Positions 54,080-63,673 of a stretch of 64,000 bases of DNA are shown here, piece after piece. The stretch's first letter is position 1. Every line of letters starts with the position of its first letter. The notes beneath the pieces are model-generated. The model had not been told where the DNA came from and made no database searches. It saw only the letters and a list, made by a program, of their open reading frames with translations. Position numbers and translations under genes: made by a program. Source of the stretch: JANOYJ01 sp963792485 (GTDB lineage: Bacteria; Pseudomonadota; Alphaproteobacteria; Rhizobiales; Rhizobiaceae); NCBI GenBank assembly GCA_963792485.1, contig CAWBWL010000007.1, positions 558,001 through 622,000 of the forward strand, written 5' to 3'.

Positions 54080-55005
54080 TCAAACCTCGCTCTGCGCAAC
54101 CGCGTCCCGGCGCTCGCTCGCCACCGCCTTGCGTCCCGCAAACAGCGACCAGGAATAAACGGCAAGCGCCGCCCAAATGAAACCGAACGCCGCAAGTTTG
54201 GCGCTCGAAAACGGCTCCTTGAATGCAAACACCGCGATCAGGAAAATCATCGTCGGGGCCGAATATTGCATGATGGCGATGGTGGTCAGCGTCAGAAGCT
54301 TCGCGCCGTTTGCATAGAGGATCAGCGGGATGGCGGTGACAAGGCCCGTCCCGGCAAGCAGCCACATGTCATGCCGCCATCAAGATGAAAATGCCCCTCG
54401 CCTTTCGATGCCAGCCAGAGCGTATAGCCGAGGGCGGGCAGGCAGAGGATCAGGATTTCCAGAAGGAACCCCTCGGTCGGTCCGACCGGCAGGGTCTTCT
54501 TGAAATAGGCGTAAGCGCCCCAGGAAAAAGTCAGCGCCAGCGACACCCAAGGCAGGCCGCCTGCGTCCCAGGTCAAGATGCCCACAGCGATGACGGCAAA
54601 GAGAATGGCGATCATCTGCATCCGGTTCAGCCGCTCGCCCAAAAGGACTGCCGCGAGGAAGACGGAAAACAGCGGGTTGATATAATAACCCAGCGCCGTC
54701 TCCAGCGCCCTGCCCGCTCCGACCGCCCAGACATAGACGCCCCAGTTGACCGAGATGATCGACGCCGTCAGTGCGCCCATCATCAGCGTGCGCGGCGAGG
54801 AAAAAGCCTTTTTCAAGCCCGGCAAGAGCCCGAGAAAATACAGAATGACAATCGAAATCGGGATCGACCACAAAATGCGGTGCGCAACGACTTCCCAAGA
54901 CGGCACATGCGCCAGCGCCTTCATGTAGAAGGGCAGAAAGCCCCACAAAAGATAGGAGCCGCCGGCGAGGAGGAAGCCTTGTCTGGTGTCGCGGTTTTCG
55001 GGCAT
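54080..55005 (-). CDS. rarD: RarD-type EamA transporter, single-base frameshift
   Basis: The N-terminal frame (55005 to about 54375) begins TRQGFLLAGGSYLLWGFLPF and HVPSWEVVAHRILWSIPISI, the RarD signature, and runs through eight membrane segments. The C-terminal frame (54367 to 54080) continues AGTGLVTAIPLILYANGAKL. One missing base near 54375 accounts for the break. EamA/DMT proteins export or import small metabolites; RarD's substrate is not established. Confidence 0.82.
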
Positions 55006-55171
55006 GGTTTTCCTCGGCAGGGTATTGAACCCTTATCCCCGCTCTATGCCCTCCCCGCCACCCGAAAACCAGCGCGCGGCTGTTATGGGTTGGATGAAAG
55101 TGTGTGATGGAACGAAAGGCATCGGATGTATTGCAAAGCGTAAAGTGAAACTTCATGGTTTGCGATCTCTT

Positions 55172-55230
55172 GACTCCCCCTCACCCGTCTTGCTGCGCAA
55201 GACGTCCTCTCCCCGGAGGGTAGAGGCGCG
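55172..55230. repeat. Left half of a palindromic element interrupted by IS3
   Basis: CCCCTCACCCG...CCTCTCCCCGGAGGGTAGAGG here matches the complement of 56560-56612 (CCTCTACCCTCCGGGGAGAGG...CGGTGAGGGG). The two arms now sit either side of the IS3 element. The remaining 55006-55271 holds no gene. Confidence 0.65.
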
Positions 55231-55289
55231 AGCCCGGTTTGCGCCCTTCCCAGCTCCCCGGCCAAAGGCGGTGACCTGCCACTGAAGTT

Positions 55290-56216
55290 TCATCCGGCAG
55301 CTTTTAGAGTCTCCAGCGTTTGTATGCCCGGTTGGGCGGGCTGTGCAACAGTCTGGCGTGCGGAGCCGCGGAGGGGCGGAGCTTGGCGGCCTGTTGCGGC
55401 GAATTTTGCGGCGTAAGCGGCTGGTGTCTGGTAGGCCAGTGATGAGTGCGGTCGCGTTGTGTTGTAGTCGTCCATCCAGGCGGCAACGATTGATCTTGCG
55501 TGATCGAGACTGAAGAACAGTGTCTCATTGAGCAGTTCATCGCGCATCTTGCCATTGAAGCTTTCGACATAGCCGTTCTGCATGGGCCTGCCTGGGGCGA
55601 TGTAGTGCCAGTCAATCTTGTGGTCCTTGCACCAGGCGAAGATGGCGTTGGAGGTCAGCTCCGTTCCGTTGTCACTGACAATCATGCCAGGTTTGCCCCG
55701 GCGTTCGATGATGGCGGTGAGTTCGCGCGCAACTCTCTTGCCTGAGATCGAGGTGTCGGGGATGGCACCCAGACATTCATGGGTGATGTCGTCGGTGATG
55801 TTCAAGACCCGGAACCGCCGGCCATTAGCCATCTGGTCATGCACGAAGTCGAGTGACCATCTTGCATTCGGTCTTGCCTCGACAAGTTTGGGCGCACGCA
55901 CGCCAACGGCACGTTTGCGGCCCTTTCGCCTGCGCACGCCAAGCCCTTCCTCGCGATAGAGCCGGTAGATACGGTTGATGCCGGATAGCTCGCCCTCGCG
56001 CCTGAGCATGATGAACAACCTCCTGTAGCCGAACCTGCGGCGCTCATTGGCAAGGGAGCGGAGCCGCTCGCGCAGCTCAGTCTCCGGTGGTCGCCGTGAC
56101 CGGTAGCGGATCATCTTGCGGTCGGCAGCTATGACAGAACAGGCCCGCCGCTCGCTCATCTGGAACTGTTCTCTCAGACAGGCGGCAGCTTCACGCTTGG
56201 CGGCGGGCCCTACCAT
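55290..56216 (-). CDS. IS3-family transposase OrfB (DDE integrase)
   Basis: The 308-residue frame has the rve integrase core with the DDE residues in WSLDFVHDQMANGRRFRVLN, IVSDNGTELTSNAIFAWCKD and MQNGYVESFNGKMRDELLNE. It matches the IS407 group. The ATG at 56216 may not be used; the protein is more likely made as an OrfAB fusion by slippage on the A7 run at 56214-56222. Confidence 0.92.
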   Translation of the reverse strand: MVGPAAKREAAACLREQFQMSERRACSVIAADRKMIRYRSRRPPETELRERLRSLANERRRFGYRRLFIMLRREGELSGINRIYRLYREEGLGVRRRKGRKRAVGVRAPKLVEARPNARWSLDFVHDQMANGRRFRVLNITDDITHECLGAIPDTSISGKRVARELTAIIERRGKPGMIVSDNGTELTSNAIFAWCKDHKIDWHYIAPGRPMQNGYVESFNGKMRDELLNETLFFSLDHARSIVAAWMDDYNTTRPHSSLAYQTPAAYAAKFAATGRQAPPLRGSARQTVAQPAQPGIQTLETLKAAG

Positions 56217-56476
56217 TTTTTTGACAGAAGCTCCTTCAGCGCTGCGTTGTCCAGCATGCTGTCCGCCAGCAGCCGCTTCAACTTGCCGTTCTCGGCTTCC
56301 AAAGCCCGCAGCCGCTTCGCCTCAGACACGTCCATGCCGCCGAACTTGGCTTTCCAGTTGTACAGCGTAGCTTCCGAGATGCCATGCTTGCGGGCCAGAT
56401 CGCCCGTCTTCATTCCGGCTTCATGTTCCTTCAGAACAGCAATGATCTGCTCTTCGGTAAACCGCTTCTTCTTCAT
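56210..56476 (-). CDS. IS3-family transposase OrfA (helix-turn-helix)
   Basis: This 88-residue protein, starting MKKKRFTEEQIIAVLKEHEA, has a helix-turn-helix (TGDLARKHGISEATLYNWKA) and a leucine zipper (LRALEAENGKLKRLLADSML) that is typical of IS3 OrfA. It ends LLSKKW, with the codons TCA AAA AAA TGG TAG forming the frameshift site. Confidence 0.92.
   Translation of the reverse strand: MKKKRFTEEQIIAVLKEHEAGMKTGDLARKHGISEATLYNWKAKFGGMDVSEAKRLRALEAENGKLKRLLADSMLDNAALKELLSKKW
56214..56222 (-). promoter_or_regulatory. Programmed -1 frameshift site of the IS3 element
   Basis: A seven-A run (TCAAAAAAATGG on the coding strand) lies at the end of orfA, where the -1 frame enters orfB. A-runs of this kind drive -1 frameshifting in IS3 elements. 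Confidence 0.7.
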
Positions 56477-56559
56477 CGTCCGTCTCCTGCGTCAGGGCCG
56501 GACTCTAATTGCCTTTGGAGGAAATCCTTAGTGGCAGGTCAGAGGCAGACCAGCTCGCG

Positions 56560-56612
56560 GCCTCCTCTACCCTCCGGGGAGAGGCGGTTTGCGAGAGCAA
56601 ACCGGTGAGGGG
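56560..56612. repeat. Right half of the interrupted palindromic element
   Basis: Complementary partner of 55172-55230 (see there). Its end runs directly into the octanucleotide tandem repeat. Confidence 0.6.
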
Positions 56613-56614
56613 AA

Positions 56615-56707
56615 GTCAGGCAGTCAGGCAGTCAGGCAGTCAGGCAGTCAGGCAGTCAGGCAGTCAGGCAGTCGGCAGTCAGGCAGTCAGGCAGTAGGCA
56701 GTCAGGA
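56615..56707. repeat. Tandem octanucleotide repeat GTCAGGCA
   Basis: Seven perfect GTCAGGCA units are followed by GTCGGCA, two more perfect units, GTAGGCA and a partial unit, about 11.5 copies in all. The array ends 6 bp before the cimA stop, on its downstream side. Copy number is likely variable. Confidence 0.95.
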
Positions 56708-56712
56708 CACGG

Positions 56713-58329
56713 CTACTCCCCCGCCACCAGCCCCGCCAATCCCCTGTTCTTCATCAGCTTATACACAATCGAATCCATCAGCGCCTGAAACGACGCATCG
56801 ATGATGTTGTCCGACACGCCGACCGTCCACCAGCGGGCTTCCGTGCCGTCCTTGGATTCGATCAGCACGCGGGTGACGGCTTCGGTGCCGCCGTTGAGGA
56901 TGCGGACCTTGTAGTCGGTGAGTTCGAGGTCCTTGATATCGTCCTGATATTTGCCAAGGTCCTTGCGCAGGGCGAGATCCAGCGCGTTGACCGGGCCGTG
57001 GCCTTCGGCGACGGAGATGGTTTCGTCGCCGTCGACGTTTACTTTGACGACGGCCTCCGAGACGGTGCGCAATTTGCCATTGGCGTCGAAGCGGCGCTCG
57101 ACCTGGCAGCGGAAGGAGTCGACGCGGAAGAAGTCCGGCACGGTTCCGAGCGTGCGGCGGGCGAGGAGCTCGAAGCTCGCATCCGCGCCCTCATAGGCAT
57201 AGCCTTGGCTCTCCTGCTCCTTGACCAGCGAAATCAGCGTGTCGAGACGCGGATCGTCTTTTGCGACAGCGATGCCGCGCCGGGCGAGTTCGGCGAGGAA
57301 ATTCGACTTGCCGCCCTGGTCCGAAACCATCACCCGGCGGCGGTTGCCGACTTTTTCCGGCTCGACATGCTCATAGGTTGCCGGGTCCTTCGCCAGCGCC
57401 GAGGCGTGGATGCCAGCCTTGGTGGCGAAGGCGGATGCGCCGACATAAGGCGCCTGCGCGTTGGGCGAGCGGTTGAGCAATTCGTCAAAAGCGCGCGAAA
57501 GGCGGGAGATGGCGGGAAGGCCCGCCTCGCCAATGCCGGTTTCGAAACGGTCGGCATAGAGCGGCTTGAGGATCAGCGTCGGGATGATCGAGATGAGGTC
57601 GGCATTGCCGCAGCGCTCGCCAATGCCATTCAGCGTGCCCTGCACCTGCCGCGCGCCTGCGAGCACAGCGGCAAGCGAGTTGGACACAGCTTGCCCCGTG
57701 TCATTATGCGCATGAATGCCGAGATTGTCGCCGGGAATGCCGGCCTCGATGACCTCGCGCACGATCCGCGCCACTTCAAACGGCTGCGTGCCGCCATTGG
57801 TGTCGCACAGCACCACCCAGCGCGCGCCGGATTCATACGCCGTTTTGGCGCAAGCGACCGCGTAGTCCGGATTTGCCTTGTAGCCGTCGAAAAAGTGCTC
57901 GCAGTCGATCAGCATTTCCTTGCCCGAGGCGGCGACGGCCTTGACCGAATCGGCAATGTTTTCGAGGTTTTCCTCATTCGTCACGCCAAGCGCGACGCGC
58001 ACATGATAGTCCCAAGCCTTCGCGACGAGGCAGGCGGAATCGGCTTTGGACTGGATGATGGCGGCAAGGCCGGGATCGTTTGAGGCGGAGATTCCGGTGC
58101 GTTTAGTCATGCCGAAGGCGGTGAAGCGGGCGGAATGGGTCTGCTTCTTGGAAAAGAATTCCGTGTCCGTCGGGTTCGCGCCCGGATAGCCGCCTTCGAC
58201 ATAGTCGATTCCAAACTCGTCAAGCAGCTTGGCGATGGCCTGCTTGTCTTCGAGCGAGAAATCAACGCCCGGCGTCTGGTTGCCGTCGCGCAGCGTGGTG
58301 TCGAAGAGGTGGATGCGGGATTTGGTCAT
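56713..58329 (-). CDS. cimA: (R)-citramalate synthase (CimA type)
   Basis: The 538-residue protein has the HMGL-like catalytic domain (IHLFDTTLRDGNQTPGVDFS, GIDYVEGGYPGANPTDTEFF, metal site NLGIHAHNDTGQAVSNSLAA) and a LeuA-type allosteric domain at the C-terminus (GPVNALDLALRKDL, ATRVLIESKDG-like region). Citramalate synthase condenses pyruvate and acetyl-CoA toward isoleucine. The length and the start fit the TIGR00977 group, members of which were once annotated as alpha-isopropylmalate synthase. Confidence 0.9.
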   Translation of the reverse strand: MTKSRIHLFDTTLRDGNQTPGVDFSLEDKQAIAKLLDEFGIDYVEGGYPGANPTDTEFFSKKQTHSARFTAFGMTKRTGISASNDPGLAAIIQSKADSACLVAKAWDYHVRVALGVTNEENLENIADSVKAVAASGKEMLIDCEHFFDGYKANPDYAVACAKTAYESGARWVVLCDTNGGTQPFEVARIVREVIEAGIPGDNLGIHAHNDTGQAVSNSLAAVLAGARQVQGTLNGIGERCGNADLISIIPTLILKPLYADRFETGIGEAGLPAISRLSRAFDELLNRSPNAQAPYVGASAFATKAGIHASALAKDPATYEHVEPEKVGNRRRVMVSDQGGKSNFLAELARRGIAVAKDDPRLDTLISLVKEQESQGYAYEGADASFELLARRTLGTVPDFFRVDSFRCQVERRFDANGKLRTVSEAVVKVNVDGDETISVAEGHGPVNALDLALRKDLGKYQDDIKDLELTDYKVRILNGGTEAVTRVLIESKDGTEARWWTVGVSDNIIDASFQALMDSIVYKLMKNRGLAGLVAGE

Positions 58330-58382
58330 GACGGGATACTAGCGGAGATGGTTGAAGAATGGGTTGCTTGGAAAAGTCCGGC

Positions 58383-58505
58383 AGACTTCCCCCCTCCGCC
58401 GCGCAAGAGCGCGGCTTCTCCCCCACAAGGGGGGAGGTTGGGCGCGGCGCTTAACCTCCCCCCTTGTGGGGGAGGAGCTTGCGCAGCAAGCGGAGGGGGA
58501 AGTCT
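58383..58505. repeat. Palindromic element upstream of cimA
   Basis: AGACTTCCCCCCTCCGCCGC on the left pairs with GCGGAGGGGGAAGTCT-type sequence on the right; inner arms AACCTCCCCCCTTGTGGGGG and its complement also pair. It fills most of the space between cimA and the first GFA gene. Confidence 0.8.
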
Positions 58506-58511
58506 GAGCAC

Positions 58512-58967
58512 TCAATCACAATCCGGATGCTGATAATTGCTGCGCTTAATCAGCGCCAGCCGCGCGCCGCCATCCGTCTCGCCCGCCCCGCTCACCTCTT
58601 CAAACACGGCCGGCAGCGGGCCGAACCATGGCATGCGCGCCTCAATGCCGCTCTCATGCGTTGGCGCAAGTGACGCGGGATCGTCAAGCGAGCCGAGCGT
58701 GACGCTGAGATGGTCCGAACCCATAGGGTCATAAATCAGCGGCGTGCCACACTTGGCGCAAAAGCCGCGCCGCACGGGTTCGGAGGATTGGAACCATGAA
58801 ATTTCGCCCTTGACCTCGAAAATTTTCCTCACCGCGCTGGCGAGCGGCATAAAATAATTGCCCGCCGCCTTCTGGCACATGCGGCAATGGCAGAGGTGGG
58901 CGGTTTCGGGCCTCATGTCGGCGCGGTAGCGCACCTGGCCGCATTGGCAGCCGCCGGAGAGGATCAT
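58512..58967 (-). CDS. GFA-family zinc-binding protein 1
   Basis: The 151-residue protein has the GFA pattern GGCQCGQVRYRAD, CHCRMCQKAAGNYF and RRGFCAKCGTPLIYD. The family is named for glutathione-dependent formaldehyde-activating enzyme, but most members have an unknown substrate. The start overlaps the GFA2 stop by 4 nt. Confidence 0.88.
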   Translation of the reverse strand: MILSGGCQCGQVRYRADMRPETAHLCHCRMCQKAAGNYFMPLASAVRKIFEVKGEISWFQSSEPVRRGFCAKCGTPLIYDPMGSDHLSVTLGSLDDPASLAPTHESGIEARMPWFGPLPAVFEEVSGAGETDGGARLALIKRSNYQHPDCD

Positions 58968-59440
58968 ACTTTCTGCCCCTTTTCTAGCCAGGAATCCGTG
59001 TCTTTATCCGGGTGCTGGTTCGAAACGATCCTGGCGTTCCAAGAATCGTTTTCCTCACTGCGCTGCGGGGTGGCGTCCGGCAATTCGTGCAAGCGCATCG
59101 TTATGTCCAGCCGATCCTGCACATTGGCATGATATTCAACCTGCGCAGCGGCCGCATCGTCGAGCGACCCGATCGCGACTTCCACTGTGGAGTTCGTCTC
59201 CAGCGTGAGCGGCGTGCCGCAGTCACGGCAGAATCCCCGGTTCGAGAGGTTGGACGAGGCGAACACACCGCGCTTGCCGCGGGTCCATTCGAAGCCTTCG
59301 ACCTCCACCAATGGAGCGAAATAGTTTCCAAAGGCTTTTTGGCACATGCGGCAGTGGCAGATCGACGCCGTGCCAAGCGTCTGGAAACGAAAGCGCACCG
59401 CGCCGCATTGACATCCGCCGCTATATGTCTGTTTTTCCAT
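58964..59440 (-). CDS. GFA-family zinc-binding protein 2
   Basis: This 158-residue paralogue of the next gene has GGCQCGAVRFRFQ, CHCRMCQKAFGNYF and NRGFCRDCGTPLTLE. The start at 59440 (MEKQTYSGGCQCGAVR) lies 4 nt after the VOC gene; the longer frame overlaps that gene and is rejected. VOC-GFA2-GFA1 form one operon, possibly acting on glutathione-linked aldehydes. Confidence 0.88.
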   Translation of the reverse strand: MEKQTYSGGCQCGAVRFRFQTLGTASICHCRMCQKAFGNYFAPLVEVEGFEWTRGKRGVFASSNLSNRGFCRDCGTPLTLETNSTVEVAIGSLDDAAAAQVEYHANVQDRLDITMRLHELPDATPQRSEENDSWNARIVSNQHPDKDTDSWLEKGQKV

Positions 59441-59444
59441 CTGT

Positions 59445-59828
59445 TTACGCTTCCGGCGCGTGGCAGACGGCTTCGACATTGTTGCCGTCGGGATCATAAA
59501 CGAAAGCCCCGTAATAATGCTCATGATAATGCGGCCGCACCCCCGGCCCGCCATTGTCCTTGCCACCGTTGGCCATGGCGGCTTTGTAAAATGCGTCCAC
59601 CTCGGCGCGCGAGCGGGCGGAGAAGGCGAAATGATTATGTCCCTCCGCCTTGCCCTCGGTCACCCAGAACTGCGGCTGCTCGCGGCCATAGCCGATGACG
59701 CCTTTGCCGCCGGTGAATTCCTTTGGGACGGTCATCAGGAGAGAGCCTCCAAGCGCGGCGAAGACAGAATTGTAGAAGGCTCTGGAGGCTTCGAAATTGG
59801 TGGCGTTGATGCCCATATGGTCGATCAT
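59445..59828 (-). CDS. VOC-family (glyoxalase/dioxygenase fold) protein
   Basis: The 127-residue protein starts MIDHMGINATNFEASRAFYN, contains HNHFAFSARSRAEVDAFYKA and ends YGAFVYDPDGNNVEAVCH, the vicinal oxygen chelate pattern with metal ligands His and Glu. It resembles glyoxalase I-like proteins of unknown substrate. Confidence 0.88.
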   Translation of the reverse strand: MIDHMGINATNFEASRAFYNSVFAALGGSLLMTVPKEFTGGKGVIGYGREQPQFWVTEGKAEGHNHFAFSARSRAEVDAFYKAAMANGGKDNGGPGVRPHYHEHYYGAFVYDPDGNNVEAVCHAPEA

Positions 59829-60075
59829 GATGTGGGTTCCTTGGTTGCGAAGGGCGTTGGCATAACATTTGAGGGGGCGGCGAGGCCTGCGAGGGTGAGA
59901 ATATGCTGACAGTTTGTGTCAGCAAGGCTCCGCCATCCGCCGCGCTTTTCCCTCAAGCCAAGTGGGCTGGGCCACCCCCACCCCTGCCCCTCCCCACAAG
60001 GGGGAGGGAAGAACCGCCCGGATTCCCCTCCCCCTTGTGGGGAGGGGTTAGGGGTGGGGGCGCCTCGCTCCAAGC

Positions 60076-60219
60076 TCACCGCTTCACCTCCCACCCCGTC
60101 ACCCGCTCGCCGGTCACCGGGTCTTTCGAATCCCTTAGCTGGATTCCCTGAGCCAATAGCTCATCGCGGATGCGGTCGGCTTCGGCGAAGTTTTTGGCGG
60201 CGCGTTCCAAGGCTGGCAT
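60076..60219 (-). pseudogene. Detached duplicate of the CysS C-terminus
   Basis: A 47-codon frame reads MPALERAAKNFAEADRIRDE, then LLAQGIQLRDSKDPVTGERV, matching the end of CysS. It is separated from the gene by a palindrome copy and would make only a small fragment if translated. It probably represents the original gene end, displaced by the duplication. Confidence 0.6.
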
Positions 60220-60430
60220 TTTTCTCCGCCGGCTGCCGCGCTTTTCCCCCAAGCCAAATGGGCTGGGCCACCCCCACCCCTGCCCCTCCCCACAAGGGGG
60301 AGGGAAGAACCGCCCGGATTCCCCTCCCCCTTGAGGGGAGGGGTTAGGGGTGGGGGCGCCTGGCTCCAATCTCACCGCCTCGCCTCCCACGTCGTCACCC
60401 GCTCGCCGGTAACCGAGTCTTTTGAATCCT

Positions 60431-61804
<1,374 letters not shown>

Positions 61805-62096
61805 GCGAAAAACCCAATTTGCCCGCAGCCGGACCTAAATTTTCGCTTGAGACTTCAAAAGATCGAAAACGGCCAGGCCAGCGGAGTGCTAGCGAATAAT
61901 CCCGGAGATACAAATGGCGCAGAGGCGCATTGCCGTTTTCATAATGGCACCATGGCGTTTGCCTGCCGCAAAATCAAGCCGAATTGCTTTGGCAGCCCAT
62001 CAAGGGGGTCGCCTGACAATTTTTTTCACATATGGTCAAAAAAACTTCCGGCGTAACCCATTTGGGTGATGCGACTTTGGTAGAAGGAGGTTACGT

Positions 62097-62198
62097 ATGG
62101 GTCAACTTGGCAACAAGAACCGTTTTCCGGATGTCCATTGCGCCCCACTCGGCATCTGGAAGAAAGCCGCTCATTCCCATATCGGACCATGGGGATGA
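62097..62198 (+). CDS. Possible 33-residue peptide in the gene-poor region
   Basis: A strong ribosome site, GAAGGAGGT, ends 5 nt before an ATG opening MGQLGNKNRFPDVHCAPLGI and ending HSHIGPWG. The frame ends inside a hairpin. No family is recognised; only the ribosome site supports translation. Confidence 0.35.
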   Translation: MGQLGNKNRFPDVHCAPLGIWKKAAHSHIGPWG

Positions 62199-62203
62199 GC
62201 GGC
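62166..62203 (+). other. Hairpin 1 of a tandem pair
   Basis: GCCGCTCAT and ATGAGCGGC pair, with CCCAT and ATGGG continuing the stem, around a TCGGACC-containing loop. It shares layout with the terminator hairpin at 62346-62389 (both have CATTCCC and CGGACC), which suggests two diverged copies of one unit within 62041-62395. The rest of 61805-62490 shows no recognisable gene. Confidence 0.5.
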
Positions 62204-62345
62204 ATTTCATTCAAGTCGCACACATAACCAGCATTTTTTGCCCGGCTTCACCAATATGGGTGATGCGCCCAACTCTTCCGCAGCGTTAGATGGGCTTGCT
62301 CCCAAGTGAGCATTCCCGGGCGGGTAAGGCAACTTTCTCACCGGA

Positions 62346-62389
62346 AACCGCCCATTCCCGACCGGACCGCGTGGAATGGGCGGTTTTTT
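62346..62389 (+). terminator. Strong intrinsic terminator (hairpin 2)
   Basis: AACCGCCCATTCC and GGAATGGGCGGTT form a perfect 13-bp stem over a 14-nt loop (CGACCGGACCGCGT), followed by TTTTTT. There is no known gene on this strand just upstream, so it implies a short transcript, coding or not, in 61.9-62.35 kb. Confidence 0.8.
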
Positions 62390-62502
62390 CACTCTTTGTT
62401 AAGCACAAAGGGTCAGAAGCCACGCCAAACTCCCCAAAGCGCCACGATATTGCCAAGTTTGGCACATATCGCGCCGCTCAAATCGATTAGATGGACGAAA
62501 TA

Positions 62503-62664
62503 ATGAAAACCCTGACTGCATTTTCCGCCGCGCAGGAACGCGAGGCCAATGACACGCTGGCCGCGCATTACCGCCAGATCGGCTCCGCCGCGATTCTTGC
62601 GGCCGTGCTCGCCGTCACAAGGCAGCGCGAACTTCTGGCGAATGCGTCAAAACAAGCCGCTTAA
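62503..62664 (+). CDS. Small alanine-rich protein
   Basis: The frame from the ATG at 62503 (or 62491) encodes about 53 residues: MKTLTAFSAAQEREANDTLA, then GSAAILAAVLAVTRQRELLA. Codon use is like neighbouring genes. A weak GGAC site precedes the ATG. Its last 18 nt overlap the convergent exporter gene. No family is recognised. Confidence 0.45.
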   Translation: MKTLTAFSAAQEREANDTLAAHYRQIGSAAILAAVLAVTRQRELLANASKQAA

Positions 62665-63255
62665 GAGTGACAGGCCGATCCCGGCCATCACAATACCGAT
62701 CACAAAATCCAAAATACGCCATGCGGCCGGGCTCGCAAACACCGGCTCGAGCAGCCTTGCGCCGTAGCCCAGCGTGAAAAACCACACGAAAGACGCGGCC
62801 ATTGCCCCTTCGGCATAGGCGAATCGCGCTGGACCTTCATATTTTGCTGAAAGGCTGCCAAGCAGCACCACCGTATCAAGATAGACATGCGGGTTGAGGA
62901 AGGTGAAAGCGAGGCAGGCGACAATTGCGGCCTTCAAGCTGCCGCCGCCACTTTCGCCTGCCCGCAGAGCGGCGGGATTCATGGCGCGCCGGAAGGCAAT
63001 CACCGCATAGGTGAATAGAAACAGCGCGCCGCCGAGTGTCACAGCTGTGATCAGTTCGGGCGATGACGAAATGAGCGAACCAAGGCCCGCAACACCGAGG
63101 GCAATCAGGATTGCATCTGACAGCGCGCAAATCAGGCACAGGATAAAGACGTGCTGGCGCAAGAGGCCTTGGCGCAGAATAAACGCATTTTGTGCGCCGA
63201 TTGCGATAATCAGCGAACCACCAAGTAGAAATCCGTTGATAAAGGCAGGAATCAT
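62647..63255 (-). CDS. LysE/ArgO-family amino acid exporter
   Basis: The 202-residue membrane protein has six hydrophobic segments and the family motif LIIAIGAQNAFILRQGLLRQ near the N-terminus, with FTFLNPHVYLDTVVLLGSLS later. LysE/ArgO proteins export basic amino acids such as lysine or arginine. No LysG/ArgP-type regulator is adjacent. Confidence 0.88.
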   Translation of the reverse strand: MIPAFINGFLLGGSLIIAIGAQNAFILRQGLLRQHVFILCLICALSDAILIALGVAGLGSLISSSPELITAVTLGGALFLFTYAVIAFRRAMNPAALRAGESGGGSLKAAIVACLAFTFLNPHVYLDTVVLLGSLSAKYEGPARFAYAEGAMAASFVWFFTLGYGARLLEPVFASPAAWRILDFVIGIVMAGIGLSLLSGLF

Positions 63256-63274
63256 CCTGCCAATCTGTCTGAAA

Positions 63275-63601
63275 TCAACCGTTCAGTCCAACGCGGCCTG
63301 TGACATAGTCATAGATGGCGCGGCGGATGGCCGGGTCCTGCAGCTTGTCGATCGGAAGGTAGAACGAGACGCCATTGTCATTGGCAAGAATGATCGCGCC
63401 GGATTTTTCCTCGACACGGTCAAAGGCCGACCAGACAAAGCGCTCAAAGGAGTCGCCGGCAATGGCGGTCAGCGCGTTTTCGTCAAAGGCGAATGTCTTG
63501 CGGCCGGGCTTCGGCTCCGGGAAAACCACGCGGCCCGCCGACGCCTCTGCAATGACCTCGCGGTCCCTGTCATTCAACTCGACACTGAATTCGCGGATCA
63601 T
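63275..63601 (-). CDS. Uncharacterised small protein
   Basis: The 108-residue product starts MIREFSVELNDRDREVIAEA and contains GRKTFAFDENALTAIAGDSF and ANDNGVSFYLPIDKLQDPAI. It is soluble with no signal peptide. I do not recognise a family with confidence. It has its own ATG and neighbours-like codon use, 19 nt upstream of the exporter gene on the same strand. Confidence 0.7.
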   Translation of the reverse strand: MIREFSVELNDRDREVIAEASAGRVVFPEPKPGRKTFAFDENALTAIAGDSFERFVWSAFDRVEEKSGAIILANDNGVSFYLPIDKLQDPAIRRAIYDYVTGRVGLNG

Positions 63602-63673
63602 GAACCTGTTCCTTAAACCGTTTACCTCTCGGCTTGCCCGCAGTTTCTTGCCTGAAAGCGATGTTAATCCGGT

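Larger units (their letters stand above)
55272..56541 (-). mobile_element. IS3-family insertion sequence (IS407-group-like), 1270 bp
   Basis: Terminal inverted repeats begin TGACCTGCCACT at 55272 and end in the complement AGTGGCAGGTCA at 56541. Inside are two overlapping frames typical of IS3 transposases. Flanking tetranucleotides GCGG and GAGG differ at one base, so a perfect target duplication is not seen. Both frames look intact, so the copy may be active or recently arrived. Confidence 0.9.

Noticed and set aside
56615..56707. CRISPR array
   Set aside because: Units are contiguous 8-mers without spacers, and no cas genes are present.
56589..56804. Repetitive peptide frame (SQAVRQSG units)
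   Set aside because: Direct translation of the GTCAGGCA array, with no start context.
56998..58083. 361-codon frame opposite cimA
   Set aside because: Antisense shadow without support.
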